DNA from: Oceanithermus profundus DSM 14977
GTDB taxonomy: Bacteria > Deinococcota > Deinococci > Deinococcales > Marinithermaceae
DNA: 64,000 nucleotides
Direction of reading: 5' to 3'
Assembly (NCBI RefSeq): GCF_000183745.1
Contig: NC_014761.1
Coordinates: 868,001 to 932,000 of the forward strand
Below the pieces are notes generated by a model. It was given only the letters and a program-made list of their open reading frames with translations, did not search any database and was not told where the DNA came from. Of this stretch, positions 8,860-18,681 are shown piece by piece; position 1 is the first letter of the stretch, and each line of letters starts with the position of its first letter. The translations under genes were made by a program, and so were the position numbers.

Positions 8860-8867
8860 GGGCGGAG

Positions 8868-9749
8868 ATGGACCTCACCACCCTCTCCGCCCTTGCGTTC
8901 ACCCTGGTGCTGTGGGCCTCGGCCTTCGCGGGCATCCGCGCGGGGCTGGAAGGGTACGGTCCCGCGCACCTGGCGCTGCTCCGTTTCCTGGTCGCCTCGT
9001 CCACCCTGGTCGTCTACGCGGCGCTGGCGCGCGTCCGGCCGCCCCGGCGCGCTGACCTGGGCCGCATTGCCCTGCTGGGCTTCCTGGGGATCACCGTCTA
9101 CCACGTCGCCCTCAACTACGGCGAGCTCACCGTCAGCGCAGGCGCGGCGAGCCTGCTCATCGCCTCGGGCCCGATCTTCACCGCCCTGCTCGCCGTCTTC
9201 TTCCTCGGCGAGCGGCTCACGCCCCTGGGATGGGCGGGCATCGGGCTGGGCTTCGCCGGCGTGGCCCTGATCGCCTTGGGGGAGGGGGGCGGACTGCGCT
9301 TCAGTCCGGGCGCGTTCTGGATCGTCCTCGCCGCTTTCTCCACGAGCCTCTACTTCGTCTTCCAGAAGCCCCTGCACGGGCGCTACACGCCGCTCGAGGT
9401 GACCGCCTACACCCTCTGGGCGGGTACGCTCTGGATGCTGCCGCTGCTGCCCGGCCTGCCCGCCGAGCTGGCCGCGGCGCCCCCTGCGGCGACCTGGAGC
9501 GTCGTCTACCTGGGGGTGGGCCCCGGGGCGCTGGCCTACGTCGCCTGGACCTTCGCCCTCAGCCGCGCGCCGGCTTCGCGGGTGACCAGCTTCCTCTACC
9601 TCTCGCCTGCGCTGGCCATCGTCATCGCCTGGGTCTGGCTGGGCGAATGGCCCAGCCTGCTGGCCGTGGTCGGCGGTGCGGTGGCCATCGTGGGGGTGCT
9701 GGTGACGCAGTACGCAGGACGTGCGCCCGCTTCGCGCGGTATAAGCTGA
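8868..9749 (+). CDS. EamA/DMT-family transporter
   Basis: 293-residue polytopic membrane protein of the drug/metabolite transporter superfamily, with two EamA repeats of about five helices each (residues 5-135 and 150-285). Repeat hallmarks are FTLVLWASAFAGIRAG at the start and SAGAASLLIASGPIFTALL and RVTSFLYLSPALAIVIAW at the ends of the repeats. Such proteins usually export small metabolites or amino acids. It is immediately upstream of citramalate synthase, with the stop 4 nt before the next ATG, so a link to branched-chain metabolites is possible but unproven. Confidence 0.9.
   Translation: MDLTTLSALAFTLVLWASAFAGIRAGLEGYGPAHLALLRFLVASSTLVVYAALARVRPPRRADLGRIALLGFLGITVYHVALNYGELTVSAGAASLLIASGPIFTALLAVFFLGERLTPLGWAGIGLGFAGVALIALGEGGGLRFSPGAFWIVLAAFSTSLYFVFQKPLHGRYTPLEVTAYTLWAGTLWMLPLLPGLPAELAAAPPAATWSVVYLGVGPGALAYVAWTFALSRAPASRVTSFLYLSPALAIVIAWVWLGEWPSLLAVVGGAVAIVGVLVTQYAGRAPASRGIS
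9742..9747 (+). promoter_or_regulatory. Leaderless -10 box TAAGCT of cimA
   Basis: TAAGCT overlaps the last codons of the EamA gene and lies 6 nt before the ATG at 9754. A TATAAG reading offset by 2 nt is also possible. Confidence 0.5.
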
Positions 9750-9753
9750 GGGC

Positions 9754-11370
9754 ATGGGACGGGTCACGATTCTGGACACGCTGCTCCGCGACGGAGCCCT
9801 CTCCGAAGGGGTGAGCTTCACCCCTGAGGACAAGATCGAGATCCTGCAGCTCCTCGATCGGCTCGAGATCCCCTACCTGGAGGCCGGCTGGCCCTACCAG
9901 TGGCCCGAAGACCTGGAGGTCTTCGAGCGCGCCCGCGAACTGGACCTGAAGGGCCGGCTCGTGGCCTTCGGATCCACGCGCCGCCCCGAGACCGACCCCG
10001 ACCGTGACCCGAACCTGCGGGCGCTGCTCAAGGCCGAGACCGACACCGTGCACATCTACGGCAAGGCCTGGAGCCTGCACGTGGAGAAGGTACTGCGCAC
10101 CACGCTGGAGGAGAACCTGGCGATGGTGCGCGAGACCGTCGCCTACCTGAAGGAGCTGGGCAAAGAGGTCATCTTCACGGCCGAGCACTTCTACGACGGC
10201 TGCCGGCACGACCGCGGCTACTCGCTCGAGGTGGCCGCGGCGGCCGTGAAGGGCGGCGCCGACATCCTGGTGCTGGGCGATTCCGTAGGGGCTTCGCTGA
10301 TGCACGAGGTCGCCAAGGGGATCCGCTCGGTCAAGGAGGCCCACCCCGACGTGGTGGTGGGGTTCCACGGACACAACGACATGGGCCTCGCCGTCGCCAA
10401 CGCCATCGCCGCGGTGGAGGCGGGCGCCGAGCACGTGCAGGGCACGATCGGCGGCTACGGGGCGCGCACCGGCATGACCGACCTTTCCACGCTGATTCCC
10501 ATCCTCAAGCTCAAGATGGGGATCGACGTCGTCTCCGACGAAGCGCTTCGGAACCTGACGCCGGTCACCCGGGCGATCGTCAACAAGATCGGGGTGGGCG
10601 ACCTCGACTACCACCCCTTCGTGGGGTACAAGGTCTTCGCCCACCGCACCCACTCGCACATCGCCGCCGTGCTCAGCGACCCCGAGACCTACGAGCCGAT
10701 CCCGCCCGAGGCGGTGGGCAACGAGCGCCGGCTGCTGCTGCCCGGCATCGCCCGGGCCAGCTACCTCGAGTCGCTGGCGCAGCGCCTGGGGGTGGACCTG
10801 ACGGGCGACTCGGCCGCCAACCAGCGTATCCGCGAGGAGCTCTTGCGGCTCGAGGAGGCCGGCTACACCTACGAGGATGCCGAGGCCAGCCTCGAGCTGG
10901 TGCTGGGCAAGCTGACCGGGCGTTTCCACCCCGCGATGACGGTGGAGCGCCTGCGCCTCTTCGAGGTGATCCGGGGCAAGCACCAACCGGTCGTCGAGGC
11001 CAGCCTGCGCATCCAGCTGGGCTCGCACGACGAGTACGTGGCCGCCGAGGGCACCGGCCCGGTGACCACGCTCTTCGAAGTGCTGCTGGGGGCGTTGCGC
11101 GAGGTGCGCAGTGAGCTGGGCCCCCTCGAGGACTACGTCTGCGGCATCAAGCTCGCCGCCGTGCGGGTGCGCACCTTCTACCCGCGCGGCAAGCAGGAGC
11201 TGCGGGCGCGGGTCACGGTCACCTTCAGCGACGGCGCGCGCACCTGGAGCACGATCGGCATCAGCCGCGACCTGATCCAGGCGACCTGGCAGGCGCTCTT
11301 CGACGGCATCGAGTACGGCCTCTACACCAAGGCGGAAGCCGAGGGCATCGAACCGCCCTTGTTCAAGTAG
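9754..11370 (+). CDS. cimA: (R)-citramalate synthase (LeuA3/CimA family)
   Basis: 538-residue acyl transferase condensing acetyl-CoA with pyruvate to (R)-citramalate, the first step of the threonine-independent route to isoleucine. The DRE-TIM barrel begins [18 protein letters not shown]. The metal-binding motif is [14 protein letters not shown] (HGH) and the glycine-rich site is [15 protein letters not shown]. The C-terminal LeuA allosteric domain spans about residues 400-515. Length and motifs fit the LeuA3 group rather than isopropylmalate or homocitrate synthase; biochemical proof is lacking. The next gene follows 10 nt later. Confidence 0.87.
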   Translation: MGRVTILDTLLRDGALSEGVSFTPEDKIEILQLLDRLEIPYLEAGWPYQWPEDLEVFERARELDLKGRLVAFGSTRRPETDPDRDPNLRALLKAETDTVHIYGKAWSLHVEKVLRTTLEENLAMVRETVAYLKELGKEVIFTAEHFYDGCRHDRGYSLEVAAAAVKGGADILVLGDSVGASLMHEVAKGIRSVKEAHPDVVVGFHGHNDMGLAVANAIAAVEAGAEHVQGTIGGYGARTGMTDLSTLIPILKLKMGIDVVSDEALRNLTPVTRAIVNKIGVGDLDYHPFVGYKVFAHRTHSHIAAVLSDPETYEPIPPEAVGNERRLLLPGIARASYLESLAQRLGVDLTGDSAANQRIREELLRLEEAGYTYEDAEASLELVLGKLTGRFHPAMTVERLRLFEVIRGKHQPVVEASLRIQLGSHDEYVAAEGTGPVTTLFEVLLGALREVRSELGPLEDYVCGIKLAAVRVRTFYPRGKQELRARVTVTFSDGARTWSTIGISRDLIQATWQALFDGIEYGLYTKAEAEGIEPPLFK

Positions 11371-11380
11371 GAGGAAAGCC

Positions 11381-12247
<867 letters not shown>

Positions 12248-12253
<6 letters not shown>

Positions 12254-12275
12254 TAGCTCGTGGCAAGTGGCTTGT
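12248..12275. repeat. Heptanucleotide repeats overlapping the hbd stop codon
   Basis: Four heptads in register: GGCTAGT, AGCTCGT, GGCAAGT, GGCTTGT. The first contains the hbd stop TAG (12251-12253). Same type as 1856-1876. Confidence 0.65.
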
Positions 12276-12279
12276 GGAA

Positions 12280-12315
12280 GCGGCCGGCTGCCTGCAGCCG
12301 GCCGCCGGCTTTTGC
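12280..12315 (+). terminator. Intrinsic terminator after hbd
   Basis: Perfect 11-bp stem (arms 12280-12290 and 12295-12305) with loop CCTG, followed by CGGCTTTT. Confidence 0.75.
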
Positions 12316-12323
12316 ATTATTTG

Positions 12324-12346
12324 CGGCGCAGCTTAGAGCTGCGCCG
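12324..12346. other. Second perfect hairpin in the hbd/mutase gap
   Basis: Ten-base arms CGGCGCAGCT and AGCTGCGCCG around a 3-nt loop TAG. No T-run follows on the plus strand; it may help terminate convergent transcripts. Confidence 0.6.
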
Positions 12347-12349
12347 GGA

Positions 12350-12384
12350 TGTGGGGTGTAGGGAGCAGGAAGCAGGGAAAGCAA
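12350..12384. repeat. Purine-rich heptanucleotide repeats
   Basis: Heptads TGTGGGG, TGTAGGG, AGCAGGA, AGCAGGG, AAAGCAA: the reverse-strand form of the pyrimidine heptads at 12440-12481. 12385-12439 between them shows nothing recognisable. Confidence 0.55.
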
Positions 12385-12439
12385 GCTCCATGTCTTATGT
12401 GCCGTACTCAAACCCGTTCGCGCGCTTTCAAAAACACAA

Positions 12440-12481
12440 CCTACTTCCCACACCCCACTTCCTACATCCTGCTTTCTGACT
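12440..12481. repeat. Pyrimidine-rich heptanucleotide repeats
   Basis: Six heptads in register: CCTACTT, CCCACAC, CCCACTT, CCTACAT, CCTGCTT, TCTGACT. Same type as 2280-2321. Confidence 0.65.
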
Positions 12482-12504
12482 GCAGTCCACAGGCCAGCCC
12501 CGCT

Positions 12505-12546
12505 ACCACGTACCACGTACTACGTACTACGCACCACGTACCACGT
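12505..12546. repeat. Tandem heptanucleotide array ACCACGT x6 abutting the mutase stop codon
   Basis: Units are ACCACGT, ACCACGT, ACTACGT, ACTACGC, ACCACGT, ACCACGT, then a partial unit running into the mutase stop (complement of 12552-12554). It is the best-conserved heptad array in the window. Confidence 0.85.
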
Positions 12547-12551
12547 ACCGA

Positions 12552-14201
12552 CTAGACCATCACCGGCTCCTCGTAGACCCCGTAGACCTCGCGCAGCACG
12601 TCCATCATCTCGCCCAGGGTGGCGTAGGCGAGGGCGGCCTCGACGAAGTGGGGCATGGTGTTCCGGCCACCTGCGGCGGCCTGGCGCAACCCCTCGAGCG
12701 CCTGTTCAACGCGTTCGGGGTCGCGTTCGCGGCGCACCCGAGCCAGCCGCTCGGCCTGGATGCGTTCGATCTCGGGGTCGATCTCCTGGATCGGCACCTC
12801 GATCTCCTTCTCGTCCTGGAAGGCGTTGACCCCCACGATGATGCGCTCGCCCGACTCGACCTCCTGCTGGAAGCGGTAGGAGGCGTCGCCGATCTCGCGC
12901 AGGAAGTAGCCCTGCTCGATGCCGCGGACCACCCCGCCCAAGCGCCGGATCTCCTCGATGTAGCGCATGGCCTCGGCCTCGATCTTGTCGGTCAGCCACT
13001 CCACGTAGTAGCTGCCGGCGAGCGGGTCGATGGTGTGGGTCACCCCCGACTCGTAGGCGATGATCTGCTGCTGCCGCAGCGCCAGCGTGGCCGCCTCTTC
13101 GGTGGGCAGGGCCAGGGCCTCGTCGTAGGCGTCGGTGTGGAGGCTGTTGGTGCCGCCAAGGACCGCCGCCAGCGCCTGGATGGCCACGCGGGTGAGGTTG
13201 TTGAGCGGCTGCTGGGCGGTGAGGCTGACCCCGGCGGTCTGGGCGTGGGTGCGCAGCATCCAGCTGCGCGGGTCCTTTGCGCCGTAGCGCTCGCGCATCT
13301 GGGTGGCCCAGATGCGACGGGCGGCGCGGAACTTGGCGATCTCCTCGAAGAAGTCGTTGTGGACGTCGAAGAAGAAGCTGATGCGGGGGGCGAAGGCGTC
13401 GACGTCCAGGCCGCGCTCGAGCGCCTTTTCCACGTACTCGAAGCCGTCGGCCAGGGTGAAGGCCAGCTCCTGGACCGCGGTCGCCCCGGCCTCCCGGATG
13501 TGATAGCCCGAGACCGAGATGAAGTTCCAGCGGGGTACGTTCTCGGGCCCCCACTCGAAGGTGTCGATCACCAGCTTGACGCTGGGCTCGGGCGGGAAGA
13601 TGAACTCCTTCTGGGCAATGAACTCCTTGAGGATGTCGTTCTGGATCGTGCCGCCGAGCTTCTTCCAGTCGTAGCCCTTCTTCTTGGCGAGCGCCAGGTA
13701 CATCGCCCAGATGGCGTTGGCGGGTGAGTTGATCGTCATCGAGGTGGTGACCTCTTCGAGGTTGATGCCGTCGAAGAGGATCTCCATGTCGGCGAGGCTG
13801 CTCACGGCCACGCCGCACTTGCCCACCTCGCCCGCCGAGAGCGGGTGATCGGAGTCGTAGCCCATCAGCGTGGGCAGGTCGAAGGCCGTGGAGAGGCCCA
13901 TCTGACCGGCGGCAAGGAGCTTCTTGAAGCGCTCGTTGGTCTGCTCGGCGGTGCCGAAGCCGGCGAACATGCGCATCGTCCACAGCTTGGAACGGTACAT
14001 CGAGCCGTAGACGCCGCGGGTGTAGGGGTACTCGCCGGGGTAGCCGAGCTTTTCGTCGTAGTCGAAACCCTGAACGTCTTCGGGGGTGTAGATGGGGTCG
14101 GGGGCGATGTTCGAGAGCGTGCGGTGCGCGACCGGGCGCTCGGGCACGCGTTCCGTGCTCTTTTGGTAGGTTTCGCGCATCCATGCGTGCTTTGGGCGCA
14201 T
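12552..14201 (-). CDS. Acyl-CoA mutase large subunit, likely isobutyryl-CoA mutase (IcmA-like)
   Basis: 549-residue TIM-barrel subunit of a coenzyme-B12-dependent acyl-CoA mutase; it lacks a B12-binding domain, which must be a separate small subunit outside this window. Core motifs include [20 protein letters not shown] and [18 protein letters not shown]. Two residues that set substrate choice differ from methylmalonyl-CoA mutase: Phe79 (RMFAGF) replaces Tyr89, and Gln197 ([10 protein letters not shown]) replaces Arg207. Phe/Gln is the pair known from isobutyryl-CoA mutase (n-butyryl-CoA/isobutyryl-CoA). Start ATG at 14201 follows AAGGAGG. Convergent with hbd. Confidence 0.85.
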   Translation of the reverse strand: MRPKHAWMRETYQKSTERVPERPVAHRTLSNIAPDPIYTPEDVQGFDYDEKLGYPGEYPYTRGVYGSMYRSKLWTMRMFAGFGTAEQTNERFKKLLAAGQMGLSTAFDLPTLMGYDSDHPLSAGEVGKCGVAVSSLADMEILFDGINLEEVTTSMTINSPANAIWAMYLALAKKKGYDWKKLGGTIQNDILKEFIAQKEFIFPPEPSVKLVIDTFEWGPENVPRWNFISVSGYHIREAGATAVQELAFTLADGFEYVEKALERGLDVDAFAPRISFFFDVHNDFFEEIAKFRAARRIWATQMRERYGAKDPRSWMLRTHAQTAGVSLTAQQPLNNLTRVAIQALAAVLGGTNSLHTDAYDEALALPTEEAATLALRQQQIIAYESGVTHTIDPLAGSYYVEWLTDKIEAEAMRYIEEIRRLGGVVRGIEQGYFLREIGDASYRFQQEVESGERIIVGVNAFQDEKEIEVPIQEIDPEIERIQAERLARVRRERDPERVEQALEGLRQAAAGGRNTMPHFVEAALAYATLGEMMDVLREVYGVYEEPVMV

Positions 14202-14220
14202 CGGGGCCTCCTTGGGCCGT

Positions 14221-14243
14221 ATTATAACGGTTCACCGTGTGAC
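14221..14243 (-). promoter_or_regulatory. Mutase promoter with adjacent inverted repeat
   Basis: TATAAT (complement of 14221-14226) is the -10. The bases just upstream, 14229-14244, form an imperfect inverted repeat GGTTCAC-CGT-GTGACC in the spacer, a plausible operator. No strong -35. Confidence 0.5.
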
Positions 14244-14277
14244 CGGCGAAAAACCGTGAGACCCGAGGCCCGGGTGT

Positions 14278-14283
14278 TAGCAT
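14278..14283 (+). promoter_or_regulatory. Leaderless -10 box TAGCAT of the patatin gene
   Basis: TAGCAT, 7 nt before the ATG at 14291. This spacing favours that ATG over the in-frame GTG at 14285. Confidence 0.5.
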
Positions 14284-14290
14284 CGTGGAA

Positions 14291-16087
14291 ATGCGGACGC
14301 TGTGGCTTGGAATCGTGATCGCCTTTGGGCTCGGCTCGGCCGCGCTGGCCCAGCCCAAAGTGGCCCTCATCCTGGGCGGGGGCGCGGCGCGCGGCATGGC
14401 CCACATCGGGGTGCTGCGGGCCCTGAACGAGGCCGGCGTGCCCGTCGACCTGATCGTGGGCACCTCGATGGGCTCGGTGATCGGCGCCATGTACGCCGCC
14501 GGTTACTCGACCGAGGTGCTCGAGGAGCTGGCCGTGCGCATCGACCCCGGCATGGTCGTGCGCTTTCACTTCCCCTTAGGCGGGGGGCTCCTCGACGCCT
14601 CGCCCCTGGAAACGGCGCTGGACGTGCTCACGGAAGGGGCGCAGGTGGGTTCGACGCCCGTGCCCTACTACCTGGTGGCCTCCAACCTGCGGACCGGCGA
14701 AGCCCACCTCTTCACCTCGGGTTCGCTGGCGCGCGCGGTGCACGCCTCGATGGCCATGCCGGTGCTCATGGAGCCGGTGGAGTTGGACGGCGAGTGGTAC
14801 TACGACGGCGCCTACAAGGCGCCGGTGCCCGTGCGCATGGCGCGGGCGCTGGGCGCCGAGGTGGTTCTGGTCGTCAACGTCACCCGCGAGGTTCCCTTCC
14901 GGCCCGAGAGCCTGATCGACAACGTCACCCAGCTGGTCATCGACATCATCCGCCGCAACAGCGAAGCGGACCTGAAGCAGGCCGACGCCATCGTGGACCC
15001 GGGGCTGGCGCTCGAGTCGTACATGTCCTTCGACAAGGCGCGCGCCTTCATCGGTAAGGGCTACGCGGCGACGCGGGCCCGCCTGCCCGAGATCTACCGC
15101 GTCCTCGAGGCGCACGGCATCCCCCTCCGCCCGCCGGGCGACCCCAACGCGGACCGCGCCATCAACCGCGGCTGGCGGGAGCGGCTCGAGCGGGCCCGCG
15201 TCGCGGTGGAACGCATGCCGCCCCGCTTCAGCTTGCTGCCGGTCGTGGGGCTCGCGCCGTCCTCGTACCTCAGCGGGCGCCACCCCGACGCCACCCCGGC
15301 GCTCAGCCTCTTCAAGCTGGGCGCGCGCGCCAGCGGGGGGCCGCTGGGGCGCGGCCACGTCGAGGCCTGGTACGCCACCAACCTGGAGGGGGCCGGGGGC
15401 GCGGCGGGGGTTTCGGCCGCCTGGAACCCGCGCCCCGACTGGCTGCTCGGGATCGCGCTCGCGCGCGACGTCGGGGGGCGCTGGTCGGTGGAGCCTTCGC
15501 TGCGCTACGACGGCCTGCCGGAGACCGAGATCGGCCTGCGCCTGGATCCGATCCGCGGCCGGGTGCGGCTGGAGGCGGCGTGGCGCCGCCGCGGCGCCTA
15601 CGCGCTTTCGGGCGGGTACACCAGGGGGTGGGCGCCGTCCTTCGACGCCGTCGACCTCGACGCCCGCGCCCGCTGGCCGCTGGGGAGGGGCTGGGAGTTG
15701 CGCGGACGCGCCTACGCCGCCATGGCGGGGGCGGGCGCGCCTCGGGACGCCCTGTTCAGCCTGGGGTCGCGCAGCCTGCTGCGCGGCTACCCCTCCGACG
15801 CCTGGACCGCGCCGGCGGTGGGGGTGCTCAACCTGGAACTGGCCTGGACGCCGCCGCACGGTTCGCCGGTGCTCGAGACGGCGCTGGTCAAGCCCAGCTT
15901 CTGGGGCTTCGTGGACGCGGGGGCCGCGCCCGCGCGCTTCGCGGGCGCGGCCGTGGGGCTGGGCGTCGGCGCCGGCGTGGAGGCCCAGCTCTTCGGTTTC
16001 CTGCCCGTGCAGGGGGGCCTCGACCTCGCCTACGGCCTGCGCGGCGGGCGTTGGGGGCTGGGGTTCCGGGGCCGCATCTGGCCCTAG
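14291..16087 (+). CDS. Patatin-like phospholipase fused to an Omp85-type barrel (type Vd-like)
   Basis: 598 residues. A signal peptide (MRTLWLGIVIAFGLGSAALA) precedes a patatin lipase domain at about 22-290. The oxyanion loop is GGGAARG, the nucleophile Ser59 lies in GTSMG and the catalytic Asp172 in DGA. A linker region of about 290-330 leads to a C-terminal part rich in alternating aromatic and charged strands, with LRGY near residue 500, the conserved loop motif of Omp85/TpsB barrels, and an aromatic C-terminus. This is the architecture of PlpD-like secreted phospholipases. Overlaps the 3' end of recO by 4 bp. Confidence 0.8.
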   Translation: MRTLWLGIVIAFGLGSAALAQPKVALILGGGAARGMAHIGVLRALNEAGVPVDLIVGTSMGSVIGAMYAAGYSTEVLEELAVRIDPGMVVRFHFPLGGGLLDASPLETALDVLTEGAQVGSTPVPYYLVASNLRTGEAHLFTSGSLARAVHASMAMPVLMEPVELDGEWYYDGAYKAPVPVRMARALGAEVVLVVNVTREVPFRPESLIDNVTQLVIDIIRRNSEADLKQADAIVDPGLALESYMSFDKARAFIGKGYAATRARLPEIYRVLEAHGIPLRPPGDPNADRAINRGWRERLERARVAVERMPPRFSLLPVVGLAPSSYLSGRHPDATPALSLFKLGARASGGPLGRGHVEAWYATNLEGAGGAAGVSAAWNPRPDWLLGIALARDVGGRWSVEPSLRYDGLPETEIGLRLDPIRGRVRLEAAWRRRGAYALSGGYTRGWAPSFDAVDLDARARWPLGRGWELRGRAYAAMAGAGAPRDALFSLGSRSLLRGYPSDAWTAPAVGVLNLELAWTPPHGSPVLETALVKPSFWGFVDAGAAPARFAGAAVGLGVGAGVEAQLFGFLPVQGGLDLAYGLRGGRWGLGFRGRIWP

Positions 16088-16803
16088 GCGCCGTTCAGGA
16101 AGGCCTGGCGCACCGCGGCTTCGGAGCGCAGGGGCTCGAGCTGGTAAGCGACGTAGCCCAGCAGCGCAGCGAGCAACGGCCGCCAGGCCGCGGTTTCCAG
16201 CCGGGTCATGGCCTCGCGTCCGGGGCGGCGCAGCAGCACGGCGAGGACCTCCGCGCCGCCCGCGCCCAGCGGCAGCGCCGGGCTTCGGGCGCAGGCGGAA
16301 CAGGCGAGCGCGCCCTCGAGCTCCAGCCGGGCGGGCGGGTGGCCGCAGCGGCTTTCGAGCCCGGGTTCCAGGCCGCCTGCGGCGAGCATGCGCCAGCCGG
16401 CCCAGACGAGCGGCAGCGCGGGTTCGCCGTGGCGGGCGACGCCCCGGAGGCCGCTGGTGAAGACGGGCCAGAGGGCCGGGGCCACCTCGGGGGCGGCGAG
16501 CCGGTAGGCGAGCTCGCCCAGGTAGGCGGCCGCGGCGTAGCGGCCGGGTTCGCTCAGGCGCTCGAGCCGCCCCACCAGCTCGGCCTGGGTGAGGGTGGCC
16601 AGGTCGCGGTCGGGTTTGTGGTAGGCCTGGAAGCGCACGTGGTGGAAGAGCATCAGGCGGCCGCTGCGGCCGCCGGGGCGCTGGGCCTTGCGCGCCACCG
16701 CGTCGAGCGCCCCTTCGGGGCCGACGAAGCGCAGCAGCACGTCGCCGCCGGGCAGCGGTCGGCGGCCGACGATGACGCCCTCGTGGGTGCGGTAGCGCTC
16801 CAC
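16084..16803 (-). CDS. recO: DNA repair protein RecO
   Basis: 239-residue mediator that loads RecA with RecR on SSB-coated DNA. The N-terminal OB domain reads RYRTHEGVIVGRRPLPGGDV and the middle is the typical Leu-rich helical domain with LTQAELVG. The zinc site is degenerate: the first Cys pair is reduced to a single Cys (SRCGH) while the second is intact (CSAC). Length is usual. The GTG start lies only 21 bp from the divergent hutH start. Confidence 0.85.
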   Translation of the reverse strand: MERYRTHEGVIVGRRPLPGGDVLLRFVGPEGALDAVARKAQRPGGRSGRLMLFHHVRFQAYHKPDRDLATLTQAELVGRLERLSEPGRYAAAAYLGELAYRLAAPEVAPALWPVFTSGLRGVARHGEPALPLVWAGWRMLAAGGLEPGLESRCGHPPARLELEGALACSACARSPALPLGAGGAEVLAVLLRRPGREAMTRLETAAWRPLLAALLGYVAYQLEPLRSEAAVRQAFLNGA

Positions 16804-16809
16804 CCCTCC

Positions 16810-16819
16810 ATGTTAGGTT
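16810..16819. promoter_or_regulatory. Back-to-back leaderless promoters of recO and hutH
   Basis: On the minus strand TAACAT (16810-16815) is 6 nt before the recO GTG. On the plus strand TAGGTT (16814-16819) is 5 nt before the hutH GTG. The two -10 boxes overlap by 2 bp inside a 21-bp divergent gap. Confidence 0.55.
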
Positions 16820-16824
16820 AAGGC

Positions 16825-18345
16825 GTGCCCGAACTGGACGCCGCGCCCACCCTCGATCAGGTCGTGACCACGGCGCGCGGGGACCTTGCCTGGACCCTCT
16901 CCGAAGCCGCCCGCGCGCGCATGCAGCAGGGCCGCGAGGTGGTGGAGCGGGCGCTGGCCTCGGGGGCGGTCGTCTACGGGGTGACGACCGGCTTCGGCAA
17001 GTTCGCGCGGGTGCGCATCGAGCCCGATGCGGTGCGCGAGCTGCAGCGCAACCTGCTGCTCTCGCACGCGATCGGGGTGGGGCCGCCCTTTGCGACCGAG
17101 GTGGTGCGGGCGATGATGCTGCTGCGCGCCGCCTCGCTGGCCCGCGGCTACTCGGGGGTGCGCCCGCTCGTGGTCGAGCGTCTGCTCGCGCTGCTGGCCG
17201 CGGGGGCCCACCCGGTCGTGCCCTCGCAGGGGTCGGTGGGCGCCTCGGGCGACCTGGCGCCGCTGGCGCACATGGCGCTGCCGCTGATCGGCGAGGGCGA
17301 GGTCGAGCTCGCGGGCGAGGTGCTTTCCGGGGCCGAGGCGCTGGCCCGGCTCGGGCTCGAGCCGCTCGTCCTCGAGGCCAAGGAAGGCCTGGCGCTCGTC
17401 AACGGCACCCAGGCGATGAGCGCGGTGCTGGTGCTGCTCTCGCACGATGCCCGGATCCTGGCGCGCACCGCCGACGTGGCCGCGGCGATGAGCGTCGAGG
17501 CGCTGAAGGCCAGCCACCGTCCCTATGGCGTCTGGGTCACCCGGCTCCGGCCCCACCCGGGCGCCGAGGCCGTGGCCGCGAACCTGCGGCGGCTGCTCGC
17601 GGGCTCCGAGATCGCCGCCTCGCACGCCGACTGCGACAAGGTGCAGGACGCCTACTCGCTGCGGGCGGTGCCCCAGGTGCACGGGGCCAGCCGCGACGCG
17701 CTGGCTTACCTGGAGCGGGCGCTCGAGGTGGAGGTGGCGAGCGTGACCGACAACCCGCTCGTCGTCCCCGAGACCGGCGAGGTGATCAGCGCCGGCAACT
17801 TCCACGGCCAGCCGCTGGCGCTGCCGGCCGACGCGGTCGCCGTGGCCCTGGCGGAGCTCGCCAACATCGCCGAGCGGCGGGTGGAGCAGATGCTCAACCC
17901 CGCGCTCTCGGGGCTGCCGGCGTTCCTGGCCGAACGTGGCGGCCTCCACTCGGGGTTGATGATCAGCCAGTACACCGCCGCCAGCCTGGTGAGCGAGAAC
18001 AAGGTGCTGGCCCACCCGGCCTCGGTGGACTCGATCCCCACCAGCGCCAATCAGGAGGACCACGTCTCCATGGGCACGACGGCCGCCCGGCAGGCGCGGC
18101 AGATCTACGAGAACGCGCTCTGGGTGCTGGCCATCGAGCTGGCCTCGGCGGCGCAGGCGCTCGACTTCCACCGCCCGCTCGAGCCCGGCCGGGGGGTGCG
18201 CGCCGCCTACGCGCGCATCCGGGCCGAGGTGCCCCATCTGGACCGCGACCGCTACCTGAAGCCGGAGCTTTCGCGGCTGCGCGAGCTGATCCGGAGCGGC
18301 GAGCTGCTGCGCGTCGTCGAGGCCGAGGTGGGGCCGCTCGAATAG
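16825..18345 (+). CDS. hutH: Histidine ammonia-lyase
   Basis: 506-residue lyase converting L-histidine to urocanate and ammonia. The electrophilic MIO cofactor forms from Ala-Ser-Gly at residues 140-142 in [15 protein letters not shown]. Other signatures are [20 protein letters not shown] and [12 protein letters not shown]. No urocanase or other hut gene is nearby, so the pathway is split or the lyase works alone; MIO aminomutases or other ammonia-lyases of the family are alternatives. GTG start with no ribosome-binding site. Confidence 0.9.
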   Translation: MPELDAAPTLDQVVTTARGDLAWTLSEAARARMQQGREVVERALASGAVVYGVTTGFGKFARVRIEPDAVRELQRNLLLSHAIGVGPPFATEVVRAMMLLRAASLARGYSGVRPLVVERLLALLAAGAHPVVPSQGSVGASGDLAPLAHMALPLIGEGEVELAGEVLSGAEALARLGLEPLVLEAKEGLALVNGTQAMSAVLVLLSHDARILARTADVAAAMSVEALKASHRPYGVWVTRLRPHPGAEAVAANLRRLLAGSEIAASHADCDKVQDAYSLRAVPQVHGASRDALAYLERALEVEVASVTDNPLVVPETGEVISAGNFHGQPLALPADAVAVALAELANIAERRVEQMLNPALSGLPAFLAERGGLHSGLMISQYTAASLVSENKVLAHPASVDSIPTSANQEDHVSMGTTAARQARQIYENALWVLAIELASAAQALDFHRPLEPGRGVRAAYARIRAEVPHLDRDRYLKPELSRLRELIRSGELLRVVEAEVGPLE

Positions 18346-18363
18346 CCGTGCCCCTGAGTGTGC

Positions 18364-18369
18364 TAGACT
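18364..18369 (+). promoter_or_regulatory. Leaderless -10 box TAGACT
   Basis: TAGACT, 8 nt before the ATG at 18378. Confidence 0.5.
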
Positions 18370-18377
18370 AAACGTGG

Positions 18378-18626
18378 ATGAACGCCTTGGACCGCTACAC
18401 CCTGGAGGACCTGCTCGAGTGGATCGTGATCGGGCTGCTGATCGTCGTGGGCGTCCTGGTGGCGCTCTGGCTCGCGGGCTGGGTCATGGTCTTCTTGGGC
18501 AAGCTGTTCCTGGCCGTCGCCGCGCTGATCGTCGCCTTGCTGAAGTTCCTGATCCCCGCGCTGCTCATCGCAGGGGTGCTCTACCTGATCCTGCGGGCCC
18601 TCTCCAAACCCCAAACCGCTGCGTGA
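18378..18626 (+). CDS. Small two-helix membrane protein, unknown function
   Basis: 82 residues. A short acidic N-terminus (YTLEDLLEW) is followed by two hydrophobic segments, about 16-45 (IVIGLLIVVGVLVALWLAG) and 50-74 (FLAVAALIVALLKFLIPALL). No family recognised. It has its own leaderless-type promoter and is followed by a terminator, so it is probably a single-gene transcript. Confidence 0.65.
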   Translation: MNALDRYTLEDLLEWIVIGLLIVVGVLVALWLAGWVMVFLGKLFLAVAALIVALLKFLIPALLIAGVLYLILRALSKPQTAA

Positions 18627-18654
18627 CCGACGCCCCGACGCTCCCGCCCCAGCG

Positions 18655-18681
18655 GCCGCGCCTGCGCGGCGGGCTTTTTCT
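18655..18681 (+). terminator. Intrinsic terminator directly in front of the radical SAM start codon
   Basis: Stem GCCGCG/CGCGGC (18655-18660, 18665-18670) with loop CCTG, then GGGCTTTTTCT. The last T is the base before the ATG at 18682. Confidence 0.7.

Noticed and set aside
12505-12546. CRISPR array
   Set aside because: The unit is only 7 bp with no spacers and no cas genes; it is a tandem heptad repeat.
12552-14201. Methylmalonyl-CoA mutase call
   Set aside because: The fold agrees, but the Tyr and Arg needed for methylmalonyl-CoA are Phe79 and Gln197.
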